A stretch of DNA of 64,000 nt from Sinorhizobium arboris LMG 14919 (GCF_000427465.1 NZ_ATYB01000014.1:310001-374000), one strand, 5' to 3'; positions 51,561 through 62,892 are shown, numbered from the stretch's first letter. A program made the numbers and translations. Notes: a model not told the origin generated them from the letters alone.

Positions 51561-52007
51561 TCAGCTTGCCAGCGGCAGCGGATAGGACTTGACGAACTTC
51601 GCCTCTGCCAGGCTCTTGGCGAGAAAGGCCGTATTCTCGTCCGGATCGGCCGACGGCTGCTGAAAGTTGATGTGAGTGATTTCGATGCCGGCCTTATCGC
51701 CCGCGAGCACCAGGCGCGCATAGACCGTGACGCCGCGCGGCTTCAGTTCGAGATCGAGAGTGATCTCCGGGCGACTGTCCCAGTCGAGATCATAATTGCC
51801 GCCGAGGCCGAAGTTCACGGTGCCGGGCAGGAAATGGAGCTCGGCCGCCGATTCCACCAAATCGGCGATGCTCGCATAGGACTCGAATCGCAGGAGTGCG
51901 ATGAAATCCGCAGCATCGATGAGGCGCAATTCGGTCGCAACCGGACGGATCGCCTCCGCAACTAACTGTTCTCGTTCTTCGGAGAATTGGCACTTTTTCA
52001 AGATCAT
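51561..52007 (-). CDS. hypothetical protein coupled to flhB
   Basis: A 148-residue soluble protein ([20 protein letters not shown], then [20 protein letters not shown]), mixed alpha/beta with no signal peptide. It overlaps the flhB stop by 4 bases (ATGA) and belongs to the flhB transcript. A gene of this kind follows flhB in S. meliloti. Function not recognised. Confidence 0.75.
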   Translation of the reverse strand: MILKKCQFSEEREQLVAEAIRPVATELRLIDAADFIALLRFESYASIADLVESAAELHFLPGTVNFGLGGNYDLDWDSRPEITLDLELKPRGVTVYARLVLAGDKAGIEITHINFQQPSADPDENTAFLAKSLAEAKFVKSYPLPLAS

Positions 52008-53086
52008 GTCACCCGTCTTTGTTGCGGCTGAGCTGCATATACCCGGTGAATCAGTTCGGCGACTGCCTTGTAAAAAACCGGTGGAATGACACTATCCACC
52101 GAGACTTGTGCAAACATGGAGCGTGCAAGCGGCGGATCCTCAAAGACGGGAATGCCGTTCTTCTCGGCAATCTCGCGAATTTTCAAGGCCACCAGATCCT
52201 TCCCCATAGCCACGACGACCGGTGCGTCACTCTCCTCGCGCACATAGCGGAGCGCTACGGCATAGTGGGTCGGGTTGGCGATGATCAGGGTTGCGCGTGG
52301 CACGGCGGAGATCATCCGCTTACGGGCGCGGTCGCGCTGCACCGATCTGAGCCGCGATTTGACGATCGGGTCGCCCTGCGATTGCTTCAGCTCATCCTTC
52401 ACCTCCTGCTTCGTCATTCTGAGTTCGGTATACCAGTGATGGCGCGTCCAGAAGAGGTCGCCTATGGCAAGCGTAGCAGTGGCGAAGAGAACGACGATGA
52501 CGATCTGTTTGAGGTCGGAGATCATGGTCGTGAAGATCATCACCGGATCGGAAAACATCATGTCGAGCGTCGCGAAATAATCGTTCCAGAGTACGAGCAC
52601 GACGACGATCGAAACGACGATTATCTTGAACAGCGACTTGCCGAATTCGACCAGACCCGGAATGCCGTAGATCCGTTTGAAGCCGGCGACAGGCGATACG
52701 CGGTTCCATTTCGGCCGGACGCGGTCGAGAACCGGTCGCGGCAGGTTCTGGAAGATCGACGACCCGACGCCGAAGACGATGAGCAGGACGAAGATAGGCA
52801 GAACCAGCGCGGCGCATTTGAGAACGACATGGGATATCAGGCCGACCGCGTCGGTTGCGGTGTCGAGACGCCAGGCTTCCGGCTGCTCGAAAATGTCCTT
52901 CAGCGCCTCGGCCATGTTTGCCGCGCCGTCCGAAAGGAAAAAGACGACGAAGATATAGATCGCCAGCGTCGAGGCGAAAGCGGTCACCTCACGCGAGAAA
53001 GGAACGTTGCCCTTCTCGGTCGCGTCGGAGATCTTCTTTTCCGACGGCGCTTCTGTCTTACTGTCCTTGTCCTGCTCTTCCGCCAT
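52004..53086 (-). CDS. flhB: flagellar export protein FlhB
   Basis: FlhB is the export-gate component that switches substrate specificity. The 360-residue protein has four membrane helices in the first about 215 residues and a cytosolic domain with the self-cleavage motif [11 protein letters not shown] (cut in N-P-T-H). The start [20 protein letters not shown] is standard. Confidence 0.96.
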   Translation of the reverse strand: MAEEQDKDSKTEAPSEKKISDATEKGNVPFSREVTAFASTLAIYIFVVFFLSDGAANMAEALKDIFEQPEAWRLDTATDAVGLISHVVLKCAALVLPIFVLLIVFGVGSSIFQNLPRPVLDRVRPKWNRVSPVAGFKRIYGIPGLVEFGKSLFKIIVVSIVVVLVLWNDYFATLDMMFSDPVMIFTTMISDLKQIVIVVLFATATLAIGDLFWTRHHWYTELRMTKQEVKDELKQSQGDPIVKSRLRSVQRDRARKRMISAVPRATLIIANPTHYAVALRYVREESDAPVVVAMGKDLVALKIREIAEKNGIPVFEDPPLARSMFAQVSVDSVIPPVFYKAVAELIHRVYAAQPQQRRVT

Positions 53087-53295
53087 GAAACAGGAAGCTC
53101 CTCAGCCGGCGACAATCTGAACGGCGCTCCTGGATGACCCTCAACCGAAATCGCCAGGGAATCGCGGCAGCAGACGCAAACGCTCGATGTCGTGGTGAAC
53201 CTGGACAGCGCCATACGCAAGGGGCGGGCGAGCAGCAGCCCGCGCGGGTCAACAGAAATCGAAACCCCAGCGCGAAATACCGGCAGGCCGGGGCC

Positions 53296-54333
53296 TCAGG
53301 CGGCCTCCGGCTCCTTTTCCTTGAGCTCGAGCTGTCCGCTTGCGGAGAGGCGAATTGCTTCCTGCGTGATCGAGCGTCTCGCGATCGCGACGTCGCGAGG
53401 ATTGATGCCCGCGTCACCGGCGGCGAGGTCCGATTCGATCATGCGCCGCTGGCGGGCGCCGATGGAGGCGAGGATAGATTCGCGCAACTCCGCCGCAGAA
53501 CCTCTGAGCGCCATGGTGATGACGTCCGTAGAGACGTCGTTGAAAAGCTGCACGCGGCTCCTCTGCGGCATGAGGAGGATGTCGTCGAAGAGGAAGATCT
53601 TCGGCCGGACCTTCTTGGCCGAATCGGTGCTGATCGTTTCGAGCGAGGCGAGCAGCGTGTCCACCTGCGGCTTGTCGAGTTCGTTCATCACTTCGGCGAT
53701 CTTCGCCGGGCCGGGCGAGTTGCGCTCGGCTTCCATCTCTTCGATGATTTCGATCACCCGCGCCTCGATGATGGCGGCTGCTTTCGGGTTGACGTTCTTG
53801 ATGTTGACGGCACGGTTGAGAATCTCCGGCCGCTGTTTGTCTGAAAGCTGCAGCAGCACCTTGGCGCCGAAGCTCGACGGCATCATCGATAGAACATAGG
53901 CGATCGTCTGCGGATGTTCCCGGGCGAGCAATTGGGCGATGATCACCGGATCGCAATCCATCAACCGGTCCCAGATACTCGCCTCGTAAGACTGGAAGGT
54001 GGCGCGGCGGCCGAGGAGGCCGTCCACTTCGTCGGGCGACAGCCCCTCTTCGAGAATGCTCTCCATGGCCTTGGCATTGTCCATCAGGCCTGCGCCTTCG
54101 GTGAAGAGGTCCTCGAACTCGTTGACGAGTGCTTCCAGCTCGTGCGGCGGGATGGCTCTTAGCGATTGTGCCGCCGCGATGATGGCCTGCAGCTCGCTCT
54201 GGGTGAAGAATTTCAACAGCTTGCCGGCGATCGACTTGCCCATGGCGAGCAACACCGCCGCGGCCTTTTCCGTCTGACTCAGCGGCTGTGCGAGCGCCTG
54301 AGCCTGTGCCTCGAAACTTCCGAAATCCGTCAT
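53296..54333 (-). CDS. fliG: flagellar motor switch protein FliG
   Basis: The 345-residue protein forms the C-ring rotor and transfers torque from MotA. Seen are the three expected parts: TEKAAAVLLAMGKSIAGKLL at the N-terminus, the middle domain with HPQTIAYVLSMM (EHPQ motif), and the C-terminal charged torque helix (DDILLMPQRSRVQLFNDVST). It ends in a Glu-rich tail. A 209-base gap to flhB holds no gene. Confidence 0.96.
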   Translation of the reverse strand: MTDFGSFEAQAQALAQPLSQTEKAAAVLLAMGKSIAGKLLKFFTQSELQAIIAAAQSLRAIPPHELEALVNEFEDLFTEGAGLMDNAKAMESILEEGLSPDEVDGLLGRRATFQSYEASIWDRLMDCDPVIIAQLLAREHPQTIAYVLSMMPSSFGAKVLLQLSDKQRPEILNRAVNIKNVNPKAAAIIEARVIEIIEEMEAERNSPGPAKIAEVMNELDKPQVDTLLASLETISTDSAKKVRPKIFLFDDILLMPQRSRVQLFNDVSTDVITMALRGSAAELRESILASIGARQRRMIESDLAAGDAGINPRDVAIARRSITQEAIRLSASGQLELKEKEPEAA

Positions 54334-54417
54334 GGATTCATCTCCGCCCGGTCATCGGGCTGTTAGTGAGCTGAAACGGGAAACGGGCGGAAACCGCCTG
54401 AACTTCTTCATCCCGCT

Positions 54418-55014
54418 CTATTTCTTGGTGCCTTTGATCTCCAGGAGCTTGACCCCGAAGCGGGTCACATCGCCCTCGAGAACGGTGATTTCTCCGCGAC
54501 CGATCACCCGGCCGTTGACCATGATCTCGACCGGCTCGCCAATCTTGCGGTCGAGCGCGATCGTCGCGCCCTCGTTAAGCGCCATGAGGCCGGAAACCGG
54601 CATACGGCTGCTCCCGAGCACGATCTGGACATCGATTGGGATGTCCATAATCAGGTCCATATTGGCGGTCATTCCGCTGCCCGGTGCAGCTTCCCCGACA
54701 GCCGGCGCCGCATCGAAATCTCTACCGGCGAAATCGGGACCCGCGTCGAAGCCGCCGGCTACGCCGGCGTCCGCGAAGTCGCCGCTGAAGCCGGCAGCGA
54801 AATCCCCGCCGAATCCGGCACTGTCGGCAGAACCGAAGTCGCTGCCGAAATCCGCCGGCTGCTCCAGCGGTTGAGCGGCGGCGAAATCTGCGCCGAAGTC
54901 AGCCTCGCCGTCCTTCTTGAGAACGCCGCGCAGGTCGTCGATCGCCTGGTCGAGCTCTGCGTCAGCTGCGAATGCGGCCGGTTCTGCGATGGGTGCTGCT
55001 TTCTTGGGTGCCAT
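54418..55014 (-). CDS. fliN: flagellar motor switch protein FliN
   Basis: The C-terminal about 80 residues are the SpoA/FliN domain ([40 protein letters not shown]). The N-terminal half is unusual: a low-complexity region about residues 40-105 with repeated D-F-G/A units ([41 protein letters not shown]). I place the start at 55014 ([11 protein letters not shown], 198 residues), but ATG 55050 would add 12 residues and is not excluded. It lies between fliM and fliG. Confidence 0.93.
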   Translation of the reverse strand: MAPKKAAPIAEPAAFAADAELDQAIDDLRGVLKKDGEADFGADFAAAQPLEQPADFGSDFGSADSAGFGGDFAAGFSGDFADAGVAGGFDAGPDFAGRDFDAAPAVGEAAPGSGMTANMDLIMDIPIDVQIVLGSSRMPVSGLMALNEGATIALDRKIGEPVEIMVNGRVIGRGEITVLEGDVTRFGVKLLEIKGTKK

Positions 55015-55069
55015 GTGCCGAATATTCCAGTTGAAGCTTGCCTCAGGCATTCTGCCAGGCGAGGGCGGA

Positions 55070-56017
55070 TTAACTCATGATGTGGCGAAGGATGTCCTGT
55101 TCGGAGCCGTGGGTATCCTTGACCCGGACCGTGTATCTCGATCCCGAACGGCCGAACTCGCAGACATAGAGCTCGCGCCCGTTGGCGCTCACCTCCACAC
55201 GGACGTCCTGGCCGTCGCGGAAAGGGATTACGTCCCCGGCCTGCAATCGGCTGATCGTGTCGAGCGTCAGGCTTTCCAGGCGGATCCGTGCCTCTAGGGC
55301 AACGGCCGAGCGGCGGACCTGCTCCTCCAGCTGTTCCGTCCACTCGGTCTTCGCATTCTTGTCCTCGCCCGCGCCCCTGGGAGAGACGATCCGGGTCTTG
55401 AGGAGCGTGCTTTGCGGCACGATGACCGAGAAGGTGGAAAGCACCGGCCCGAAGCCGATGGTAATGTCGATGGAGGCTGCGTAAACGTCTTCGAGCGCCG
55501 GGTCGGGCTTTGCCCGATCCGCGCTGTTATACGGGCGGCCGACGACGGGTTCGAAACCGCCGGGCGCGTCCACGGCCGTGCGCAGAACCTCGGCAATGCC
55601 GTGAAAGACCGGCAAAGCGACATCGATCTCGATCTTCGACAGAGAACGCGGTGCCGGCTCCTCGATGCTTGTCGGTTCGGCTCCGAGCAGAGCCTCTACA
55701 AGCGCGATCAGAACGGGGCTGTCGCAGCCGATCTGGAAGTCGGCGCACCAGTTGCGCAGGGAAAGATCGCCAAGCAGGACCCCGTCTCCAAGCTCCGCGA
55801 TAAGATCGTTGCGGAGCCCCGTTCGGAAGCCCGCATAGGCGATCGTGACGTCGCACCCGGTCTCCGATTGCAGAACACCTGGCAGGTGCATGTCGAAGAC
55901 CTGGGCAAGCTCGAGCGCGATACGGCCGATGACCTTGTCGTCGCCGAGCGCGCCGGTCATCCGCGCAAGCAGGCTCCTGTCGAATGCATGGACGTTCGAT
56001 GCTGTGCTCGTGTTCAT
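55070..56017 (-). CDS. fliM: flagellar motor switch protein FliM
   Basis: This 315-residue C-ring protein binds phosphorylated CheY. The middle domain ([20 protein letters not shown]) and the C-terminal SpoA-like part ([20 protein letters not shown]) are recognisable, though diverged from enteric FliM, as usual in rhizobia. The N-terminus lacks an obvious enteric-type CheY-binding LSQxEID motif. It starts 1 base after motA ends. Confidence 0.88.
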   Translation of the reverse strand: MNTSTASNVHAFDRSLLARMTGALGDDKVIGRIALELAQVFDMHLPGVLQSETGCDVTIAYAGFRTGLRNDLIAELGDGVLLGDLSLRNWCADFQIGCDSPVLIALVEALLGAEPTSIEEPAPRSLSKIEIDVALPVFHGIAEVLRTAVDAPGGFEPVVGRPYNSADRAKPDPALEDVYAASIDITIGFGPVLSTFSVIVPQSTLLKTRIVSPRGAGEDKNAKTEWTEQLEEQVRRSAVALEARIRLESLTLDTISRLQAGDVIPFRDGQDVRVEVSANGRELYVCEFGRSGSRYTVRVKDTHGSEQDILRHIMS

Positions 56018-56018
56018 G

Positions 56019-56897
56019 TCAGGCCGCCTTGCTTTCGCTGCCGCCGCCGGGATTCATCATCTCCTGTTCGACCGCGTCGATGGACGGCCGCTCATAGGCG
56101 GAGATGGTCTTGCGGCCGTATTCGAGTGCGACCTGGGGAACCGAGCCGTTCATGTAGGCAAGCAGCGTCTGCTTGACGATCACATAGAGACGGTTCTGCT
56201 TTTCCCGCACGGACTTGATGTTTGCGACGAGGGGGCCGACGATCGAATAGGAAAGGAAGACGCCGAGCAGCGTTCCGACCAGTGCGGCGGCAATTTTGGC
56301 GCCCAGCACTTCCGGAGCCTCGCTGATCGCACCCATTGCCTTGATGACGCCGAGAACCGCGGCGACGATGCCGATCGCAGGCAGAGCATCACCCATGGTC
56401 GTCATCGCGTGATAGCACTTCATCTTGTCATGGGTGATCGTCTGAATTTCCTCGTCCATGAGCGCCTCGATCTCATGCGAGCGGGCGTTGCCGATGATGA
56501 TGAGGCGCACATAGTCGCAGATGAAGGCGGTCAGCTCCTTGTTCTGCAGAACGGTGGGCGCGGATTGGAAGATCGAGGATTCTTCCGGATTGTCGATGTG
56601 GCTCTCGATCTCGTTGCGCGATTTTGTCCGCAGGTCGCGCATCAGGCTGTAGAGCACGCCGAGCGTATCGAGGTATTCGCGCTCCTTCGGCACTTTGTGC
56701 TTGAAGGCTTCTATAAGCGCCTTGCCGGTGTCTTTGACCACTTTCATCGAGTTGGCCATGATGAAGCCACCGATACCCGCCCCGCCGATGATCATCAGCT
56801 CGAAGGGCTGGTTCAGGACTTCCAGGTGGCCGCCCATCGCCATGTAGCCGCCGAGAATACAGCCGAAAGTCACAAGAAGCCCGATGATGATGTTCAT
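56019..56897 (-). CDS. motA: flagellar stator protein MotA
   Basis: The 292-residue inner-membrane protein has four helices: two at the start ([20 protein letters not shown]), two after about 165 ([33 protein letters not shown]). The cytosolic loop between them carries the charged torque-generating region. With MotB (not in this window) it conducts protons. It starts at 56897; the upstream extension is not conserved. It begins the leftward motA-fliM-fliN-fliG-flhB series. Confidence 0.95.
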   Translation of the reverse strand: MNIIIGLLVTFGCILGGYMAMGGHLEVLNQPFELMIIGGAGIGGFIMANSMKVVKDTGKALIEAFKHKVPKEREYLDTLGVLYSLMRDLRTKSRNEIESHIDNPEESSIFQSAPTVLQNKELTAFICDYVRLIIIGNARSHEIEALMDEEIQTITHDKMKCYHAMTTMGDALPAIGIVAAVLGVIKAMGAISEAPEVLGAKIAAALVGTLLGVFLSYSIVGPLVANIKSVREKQNRLYVIVKQTLLAYMNGSVPQVALEYGRKTISAYERPSIDAVEQEMMNPGGGSESKAA

Positions 56898-57118
56898 TGC
56901 CGATACCTGTCGCGATCGTGATTTCTCCCGATGAAATAGGGTTTTATCCTTGCGTGAGGCTGGCCGCGGAGACCAGGCGCCCGGGACAGGTTCGCGCAAG
57001 CCAATGCCGTCACGGTTGATCGAGATCGGGCAGCATGGCGTCCGATTCTGAAAAGCTGGTGCGGCCGAAAGACCGCACAGTTCCTCATTCCGCTTCAATG
57101 CGACAGGGCGAGCCGATC

Positions 57119-57898
57119 GTGACCACGACCTATACGAGCTACAGGCTGATCACTGCCGATCTGACGAAATCGCTGGAGCGCGTTTCGGCGCAGCCGGACG
57201 TCGCCCGCGAGACCGAATACTATCTGTCGAAGATCGGCAGCATCAAAACGCTCGACGACTTCTTCGCCGACAGCCGGCTCTACAACTACGCCATGAAAGC
57301 GCACGGCCTCGAGGACATGGCCTATGCCAAAGCCTTCATGCGCAAGGTCCTTGCCGAAGGCATCGACAGCGACGACGCCTTTGCCAACAAGCTGGCGGAC
57401 GGGCGCTACAAGGCCCTGGCCGAGTCGTTGAATTTCGCGCGGCACGGCGAAGCCGCCACGGCCTTCGAGCGCGCGCAGAAAGGTGTGGCTGAAAAATACA
57501 CGCGTCAGACGCTGGAGCAGAAGGCCGGCGAGGAAAACACCGGCGTGCGGCTGGCGCTCTATTTCCAGCGCATGGCGCCGACGATCGCCAATGGCTACGA
57601 AATCATCGCCGACGAGGCTCTCTCGCATGTGGTCCGAACCGTCCTGCAGCTGCCGGCCGAATTCGCGGCCGCCGACGTGGATCACCAGGCGGAAGCCTAC
57701 GAGGCGGCGATCGATTTCAAGGACTTCCAGGATCCGCAGAAGATGGCCGAATTCCTGGATCGTTTCACTACCCTTTGGGAGATCGACAATTCTTCCGACG
57801 GCTACGACCCGCTTGCGGTTTTCGGCTCGTCGAGCGGCTACGGAATTTCTCCCGACCTGCTCCTGACGATCAACAATCTGAAACTCGGGGGACGCTGA
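57119..57898 (+). CDS. DUF1217 family flagellar-cluster protein
   Basis: A 259-residue soluble protein of the DUF1217 family, found in rhizobial flagellar clusters. The start [20 protein letters not shown] and repeats like [20 protein letters not shown] are typical. Role unknown; its position, divergent from motA and 1 base before flgF, suggests a part in motility. GTG 57119 begins the conserved region; ATG 57098 is possible. Confidence 0.75.
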   Translation: MTTTYTSYRLITADLTKSLERVSAQPDVARETEYYLSKIGSIKTLDDFFADSRLYNYAMKAHGLEDMAYAKAFMRKVLAEGIDSDDAFANKLADGRYKALAESLNFARHGEAATAFERAQKGVAEKYTRQTLEQKAGEENTGVRLALYFQRMAPTIANGYEIIADEALSHVVRTVLQLPAEFAAADVDHQAEAYEAAIDFKDFQDPQKMAEFLDRFTTLWEIDNSSDGYDPLAVFGSSSGYGISPDLLLTINNLKLGGR

Positions 57899-57899
57899 T

Positions 57900-58625
57900 T
57901 TGCAGACCGGTCTCTATGTCGCGCTTTCATCGCAGATGGCGCTTGAAAAGCGCCTGAACACGCTGGCTGACAACATTGCCAACTCCAACACGGTGGGCTT
58001 CCGCGCGACGGAAGTGAAGTTCAACCAGGTGCTCGGCGATACCAAGCCGACGAAAGTGTCGTATGTGTCGGAAGGAGAGGAATTCCTGAGCACCAAAACG
58101 GGTGCGCTGGCGCGCACCGGCTCCGCGCTCGATTTCGCCATCAAGGGCGATGCCTGGTTCTCGATCGACACGCCCGGTGGTCCCGCTCTGACGCGCGACG
58201 GCCGGTTCACGCTGACGGAGACCGGCGAGCTCGTGACCATCAAGGGATATCCGGTGCTCGACGCCGGCGGCGCGCCAATCCAATTGAACGGCGGTGCCGG
58301 CGAAATCACCGTCGGCGCGGATGGAGCCGTTCACCAGAACGGCTTGCAGGTCGCCCTGTTGGGGCTGTACGAGGCCGATTTCAGCAAAGGCTTCATGCGC
58401 TACGACAACAGTTCCGTGATGCCTGCGTCCCAGCCGGAACCGGTCGTGGACCGGTTCGATGTCGGCGTGATGCAGGGCTTCCTGGAGGAGTCGAACGTGA
58501 ACGCCATCCAGGAGATGTCGCAGCTGATCATGATCACCCGCGCGTTCGACAACGTTACCGCGCTGATGCGCGACAGCGAGGGATCGCTCGACAAGGCCAT
58601 CGAGACTCTGGGCGGCAGCCGTTGA
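57900..58625 (+). CDS. flgF: flagellar basal-body rod protein FlgF
   Basis: The 241-residue proximal rod protein has the N-terminal QTGLYVALSSQMALEKRLNT and NIANSNTVGFRATEVKFNQV rod motif, and the C-terminal NVNAIQEMSQLIMITRAFD. TTG at 57900 is the start, directly after the DUF1217 stop. Confidence 0.95.
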   Translation: MQTGLYVALSSQMALEKRLNTLADNIANSNTVGFRATEVKFNQVLGDTKPTKVSYVSEGEEFLSTKTGALARTGSALDFAIKGDAWFSIDTPGGPALTRDGRFTLTETGELVTIKGYPVLDAGGAPIQLNGGAGEITVGADGAVHQNGLQVALLGLYEADFSKGFMRYDNSSVMPASQPEPVVDRFDVGVMQGFLEESNVNAIQEMSQLIMITRAFDNVTALMRDSEGSLDKAIETLGGSR

Positions 58626-58671
58626 TGATTCGATCGGGCGGACTTAAGGGCGGGACGAGACGGAAAGCCGG

Positions 58672-60075
58672 ATGGCACGCGTAGGCTCTGAAAAACCTGC
58701 AGCATCGACCTCTCTGGCGGCACTCGCCGGACTGGTCGCGCGTTACGCAAATCCCGAATTCGCCATCGCGCCGGGCGGCCATGTCCAGACGATCTCGCCG
58801 GGACACTACACGGTCAGCGGCCTGTCGCGCCATGTCCGGCTTGGCGATTTCGTCGCGCATAAGAGCGCGACCGGCACCCATCTCGGCGAGGTCGTCCGCG
58901 TCGAACCCGAGCGGGTGGTCGTCTGCCCGATCGAACCGGGGGACCCGATCGGCATTCACGATGTCGTCATCCGCAAGGGCGCCTTCCGCATAGCGCCGAC
59001 AGATAACTGGTGCGGCCGGACCATCAATGCGCTGGCCGAGCCGATCGACGGCCTGGGTCCGCTGCTGCAGGGCGATGTCCGTCGCTCGATCGCGAACACT
59101 GCGCCGCCGTCCATGACGCGCAAGCGGGTGGAGCAGGGCTTCAGGACGGGTGTCCGGGCGATAGACATCTTCTCCCCGCTCTGCCTCGGGCAGCGCCTCG
59201 GCATTTTCGCGGGCTCCGGCGTCGGCAAATCGACGCTGCTTTCGATGCTGGCGCGCGCCGACGCCTTCGACAAGGTGGTGATCGCGCTGGTGGGCGAGCG
59301 CGGCCGCGAAGTGCGCGAATTCATCGAGGACACGCTGGGCGACAACCTTTCGAAATCGGTCGCCGTCGTCGCCACCAGCGACGAGAGCCCGATGCTGAGA
59401 AAAATGGCGCCGCTGACCGCGGTCACAATTGCCGAACATTATCGCGACAAGGGCGATAACGTGCTGCTCATCGTCGACAGCGTCACCCGGTTCGCCCATG
59501 CCATCCGCGAGGTGGCGACCGCTGCGGGGGAGCCGCCGATCGCCCGCGGCTATCCGGCGTCCGTATTCACCGAACTGCCGAGGCTCCTCGAGCGGGCGGG
59601 GCCCGGCTCCGAGGGAACCGGCACGATCACGGCGATCATCTCGATCCTTGTCGACGGCGACAATCACAACGACCCGGTCGCCGACTCGGCGCGCGGCATT
59701 CTCGACGGACACATCGTACTCGATCGAAGCCTTGCCGAAGAGGGGCGATACCCGCCGGTCAACCCGCTTGCCTCCATTTCGCGCCTCGCCAGAAAGGCGT
59801 GGACGCCGGATCAGGAGAAGCTGGTTGCCCGGCTCAAATCGCTGATCCACCGCTTCGAGGAAACCCGGGACCTCAGGCTCATCGGCGGCTACCGGCCGGG
59901 CGGCGACGCCGATCTCGACATGGCGATCAAGCAGGTGCCGATCATCTACGACGTATTGAAGCAGGCACCCGGCGAACGGCCCGCCTTCGACGCTTTCACG
60001 GACCTCGCCAGTGCGCTGAAGGCGGCTGCAGCGGGCAATCAGCCGGGCGCCGCCGGCCTGCGAGGCAGGGGATGA
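58672..60075 (+). CDS. fliI: flagellum-specific ATP synthase FliI
   Basis: FliI is the export ATPase on the cytosolic face. The 467-residue protein has Walker A GSGVGKSTLLSML, Walker B VLLIVDSVTRFAHAI and the F1-type signature PPIARGYPASVFTELPRLLE. The N-terminal domain binds the FliH partner. It overlaps the next gene by 4 bases. Confidence 0.96.
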   Translation: MARVGSEKPAASTSLAALAGLVARYANPEFAIAPGGHVQTISPGHYTVSGLSRHVRLGDFVAHKSATGTHLGEVVRVEPERVVVCPIEPGDPIGIHDVVIRKGAFRIAPTDNWCGRTINALAEPIDGLGPLLQGDVRRSIANTAPPSMTRKRVEQGFRTGVRAIDIFSPLCLGQRLGIFAGSGVGKSTLLSMLARADAFDKVVIALVGERGREVREFIEDTLGDNLSKSVAVVATSDESPMLRKMAPLTAVTIAEHYRDKGDNVLLIVDSVTRFAHAIREVATAAGEPPIARGYPASVFTELPRLLERAGPGSEGTGTITAIISILVDGDNHNDPVADSARGILDGHIVLDRSLAEEGRYPPVNPLASISRLARKAWTPDQEKLVARLKSLIHRFEETRDLRLIGGYRPGGDADLDMAIKQVPIIYDVLKQAPGERPAFDAFTDLASALKAAAAGNQPGAAGLRGRG

Positions 60076-60626
60076 AATTGACGGATTTCGATGCAGACGA
60101 GATCGTGCGCCAACGCCGCCGCGAAACCAGGATGCCGCTGATCGACAAGATCCTCGGCGCAGTCGGCCTGGCAATGGCCGCCTTTGCGACAGTCCTGCCG
60201 TGGTACGTCTATCTGCATCCGGAGAAATTCTCGATGCCCTCGCTGTGGCAGGGAACGACGCGGAATCTGCCGGAGCGCCCGGAACGGCGGATCGTGTCGG
60301 TGTCGCCGCTGGCAATGACGGACCTGGACGAGGAGACCGCCGCCGCGGTCGATCGCCTGACGACCGCGGCGGTGCCGGGGCTCGACCAGGACCCCGCCGA
60401 AGAAGGCAGGGACATGGGGCCTCCCGATCAGCCGTTCCCCGGAAAGGACAGCTTCAAACTCATCCATGTCGCCAATGGCCGCGCCCTGATCGGGGATCCG
60501 GGCGGCATGTATATCGTCCGTATCGGTTCGGTATTGCCGGACAACAGCCGGCTTGCCACCTTCGAAGAGCGCGACGGCCGTTGGGTGATGATCACCTCCA
60601 GAGGCGAGGTCTACGAGGCGAAGTAG
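60072..60626 (+). CDS. single-pass membrane protein in the flagellar cluster
   Basis: A 184-residue protein coupled to fliI by overlap. A charged N-terminus (RQRRRETRMPLIDKIL) precedes one helix (GAVGLAMAAFATVLPWYVYL), then a Pro/Glu-rich linker and a C-terminal strand-rich domain with DPGGMYIVRIGSVLPDN. It resembles hypothetical proteins that follow fliI in rhizobia. Possibly a periplasmic export or motility factor; function not known. Confidence 0.75.
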   Translation: MKLTDFDADEIVRQRRRETRMPLIDKILGAVGLAMAAFATVLPWYVYLHPEKFSMPSLWQGTTRNLPERPERRIVSVSPLAMTDLDEETAAAVDRLTTAAVPGLDQDPAEEGRDMGPPDQPFPGKDSFKLIHVANGRALIGDPGGMYIVRIGSVLPDNSRLATFEERDGRWVMITSRGEVYEAK

Positions 60627-60657
60627 CGAAGGGGCCATAAGGGGTGTGGCAGGGCTG

Positions 60658-60850
60658 CTTCCCCTCGCGCTTGCCCCTCATCCGCCTGCCGGCACCTCCT
60701 CCCCGCATGCGGGGCGAAGGGATCGAGCACCGCCGCCTCGGCCCATGCAATCCTCGCTGCAAACGAGTCGCGTATGTGAGCCACGTCCCCTCTCCCCACC
60801 TGCGGCGAGAGGGTTGGTCCTCGGGTTAAACCCCGAGGAGAGGGGCAAGA
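60658..60850. repeat. rhizobial palindromic element (RPE), copy 3
   Basis: GCCCCTCATCCGCCTGCCGG plus CCCCGCATGCGGGG, then CCCTCTCCCCACCTGCGGCGAGAGGG and GGTTAAACC-flanked end. It fills most of the 309-base gap between the fliI-linked gene and flgB; no gene is present there. Confidence 0.85.
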
Positions 60851-60935
60851 TCACGGGTTCGGTTCTTCCGCGTCTTCCGACAAGTCCCACGCAAGATTAC
60901 CGGTCTAGGTTCGCCATCATCAGCAGGAGCTCTTG

Positions 60936-61316
60936 ATGGAACCGATTCAGCTTTTCGAACTCGCGTCGCGGCAGGCCCAGTGGCTGACCGTTCGCCAGAA
61001 CGTCGTGGCGGGCAACATCGCCAACGCCAACACGCCGCACTACAGGGCGAAAGACGTTCAGCCCTTCGAAAGCGTGCTCCAGAACACCGGGATGCAAATG
61101 GCCGCGACCCATCGCGCCCATTTCACCGAAAGCCCGGAAGCCGCACATGTGACCGAGGTCAGCGCTCTCGATGGCGTTGCCGTACAGCAGTCCGGCAATA
61201 CGGTCGCGCTCGAAGAAGAATTGATGAAGACCGGTGCGATCAAGCGCGACCACGAGCTCAATGCCGGGCTCGTGAAGGCCTTTCACCGGATGATGCTCAT
61301 GACGGTACGGAAATAG
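60936..61316 (+). CDS. flgB: flagellar basal-body rod protein FlgB
   Basis: A 126-residue rod protein with the [19 protein letters not shown] motif and the C-terminal helix [14 protein letters not shown] 60936 has AGGAGCTCTTG upstream; the TTG at 60933 is in frame. It heads flgBC-fliE-flgGAI. Confidence 0.95.
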   Translation: MEPIQLFELASRQAQWLTVRQNVVAGNIANANTPHYRAKDVQPFESVLQNTGMQMAATHRAHFTESPEAAHVTEVSALDGVAVQQSGNTVALEEELMKTGAIKRDHELNAGLVKAFHRMMLMTVRK

Positions 61317-61321
61317 GCGAC

Positions 61322-61741
61322 ATGGATCCCTTGACCTCGGCACTGAAAGTCTCGGCCTCCGGCCTGCAGGCGGAATCGACGCGCTTGCGCATCGTGTCGG
61401 AAAACATCGCCAACGCACGCTCCACCGGCGACGCCCCCGGCACCGACCCCTACCGCCGCAAGACGATCAGCTTCGCGGCGGAGGTCGACAGGGCAAGCGG
61501 CGCATCGCTCGTCGAGGTCGAACGTCTCGGCACGGACGATTCGGATTTCAACATCGAATTCGACCCGGGCAATCCGGCCGCCGACGAGAAGGGCATGGTG
61601 AAACTGCCCAACGTCAACATCCTGATCGAGATGGCCGACATGCGCGAGGCCAACCGCGCCTACGAGGCCAACCTGCAGACCATCAAGCAGTCTCGCGATC
61701 TCATCTCCCAGACAATCGACCTGTTGAGGGCTTCGCAATAA
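61322..61741 (+). CDS. flgC: flagellar basal-body rod protein FlgC
   Basis: The 139-residue proximal rod protein has [20 protein letters not shown] at the start, PYRRKTISF, and the C-terminal [20 protein letters not shown]. Its TAA ends on the first base of fliE. Confidence 0.95.
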   Translation: MDPLTSALKVSASGLQAESTRLRIVSENIANARSTGDAPGTDPYRRKTISFAAEVDRASGASLVEVERLGTDDSDFNIEFDPGNPAADEKGMVKLPNVNILIEMADMREANRAYEANLQTIKQSRDLISQTIDLLRASQ

Positions 61742-62073
61742 TGATCGACGCAATTCAGTCCGTAGGCGCGTTTTCGGCCATCAAGGAGACCGAAGGCGCC
61801 GGCCCGAACTCCGCCTCGCCCGTCATGCCGGGCGCCGGCACGGCCGTTCCTCAGGCTGGCAGCTTCGCCGAAGTCCTCGGCAACATGACCACAGATGCCA
61901 TCCGCTCGATGAAATCGGCGGAGGGGGTTTCGCTCCAGGCGATCCGCGGGGAAGCGAATACCCGTGAAGTCGTCGATGCCGTCATGAGCGCCGAGCAGTC
62001 TCTCCAGACTGCCATCGCCATCCGCGACAAGGTGGTCACCGCCTATCTCGAAATTGCGCGCATGCAGATCTGA
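61741..62073 (+). CDS. fliE: flagellar hook-basal body complex protein FliE
   Basis: The 110-residue protein links the MS ring to the rod. The N-terminus is variable, and the C-terminal [20 protein letters not shown] and YLEIARMQI are the family signature. It overlaps flgC by one base. Confidence 0.93.
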   Translation: MIDAIQSVGAFSAIKETEGAGPNSASPVMPGAGTAVPQAGSFAEVLGNMTTDAIRSMKSAEGVSLQAIRGEANTREVVDAVMSAEQSLQTAIAIRDKVVTAYLEIARMQI

Positions 62074-62085
62074 GGAAGAAGAGAC

Positions 62086-62874
62086 ATGAAGGCCCTTTCC
62101 ATCGCCGCCACGGGCATGAACGCCCAGCAATTGAATCTCGAAGTCATCGCGAACAACATCGCCAACATCAACACGACCGGCTACAAGCGGGCGCGCGCCG
62201 AATTTTCGGATCTGCTCTATCAGACCGAGCGGGCGCAGGGCGTCCCGAACCGCTCCAACCAGGCGATCGTGCCCGAAGGCGCGATTATCGGCCTGGGGGT
62301 CCAGACCTCCGCCGTGCGTAACCTTCACATCCAGGGCAGCCTCGTCAATACCGGCAACGACTACGATCTCGCGCTCGTCGGCCGCGGCTGGTTTCAGATC
62401 GAGACGCCGGATGGCGAGACGGTCTACACCCGCTCGGGCGCCTTCAACACCAATGCGACCGGCCAGCTCGTCACTATCGACGGCTACACCGTGGTCCCGG
62501 GCGTCACCGTGCCGCAGGATGCGACCGAGATCGTCTTCACCTCCTCGGGTCAGGTGATGGTGCGTATCGGCAACGATACCGAGCTGCAGGAAATCGGTCA
62601 GCTGACGATCGCCAACTTCGTCAACGAAGCGGGCCTGGAGCCCATGGGCGAGAACCTGTTCCGGCAGACGCCGGCCTCCGGGGATCCGATCGTCGGCACC
62701 CCGGCCGATCCGGGCTATGCGCAGATCAAGCAGAATTACCTGGAATCCTCCAACGTCGATCCGGTCAAGGAGATCACCGACCTCATCTCGGCCCAGCGTG
62801 CCTATGAGATGAACTCGAAGATCATCCAGGCCGCGGACGAAATGGCGGCCACGGTGAGCAAGAACCTGAGGTAA
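62086..62874 (+). CDS. flgG: flagellar distal rod protein FlgG
   Basis: A 262-residue rod protein with [40 protein letters not shown], and the C-terminal [23 protein letters not shown] 62086 follows AGGAAGAAGAG. Length matches the family. Confidence 0.96.
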   Translation: MKALSIAATGMNAQQLNLEVIANNIANINTTGYKRARAEFSDLLYQTERAQGVPNRSNQAIVPEGAIIGLGVQTSAVRNLHIQGSLVNTGNDYDLALVGRGWFQIETPDGETVYTRSGAFNTNATGQLVTIDGYTVVPGVTVPQDATEIVFTSSGQVMVRIGNDTELQEIGQLTIANFVNEAGLEPMGENLFRQTPASGDPIVGTPADPGYAQIKQNYLESSNVDPVKEITDLISAQRAYEMNSKIIQAADEMAATVSKNLR

Positions 62875-62892
62875 CAGGAAGAGGAGGCAAAC

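Noticed and set aside
58555..60315. A 586-residue minus-strand frame opposite fliI
   Set aside because: Antisense to an intact fliI with all ATPase motifs; Arg/Asp/Gly-rich and domain-free.
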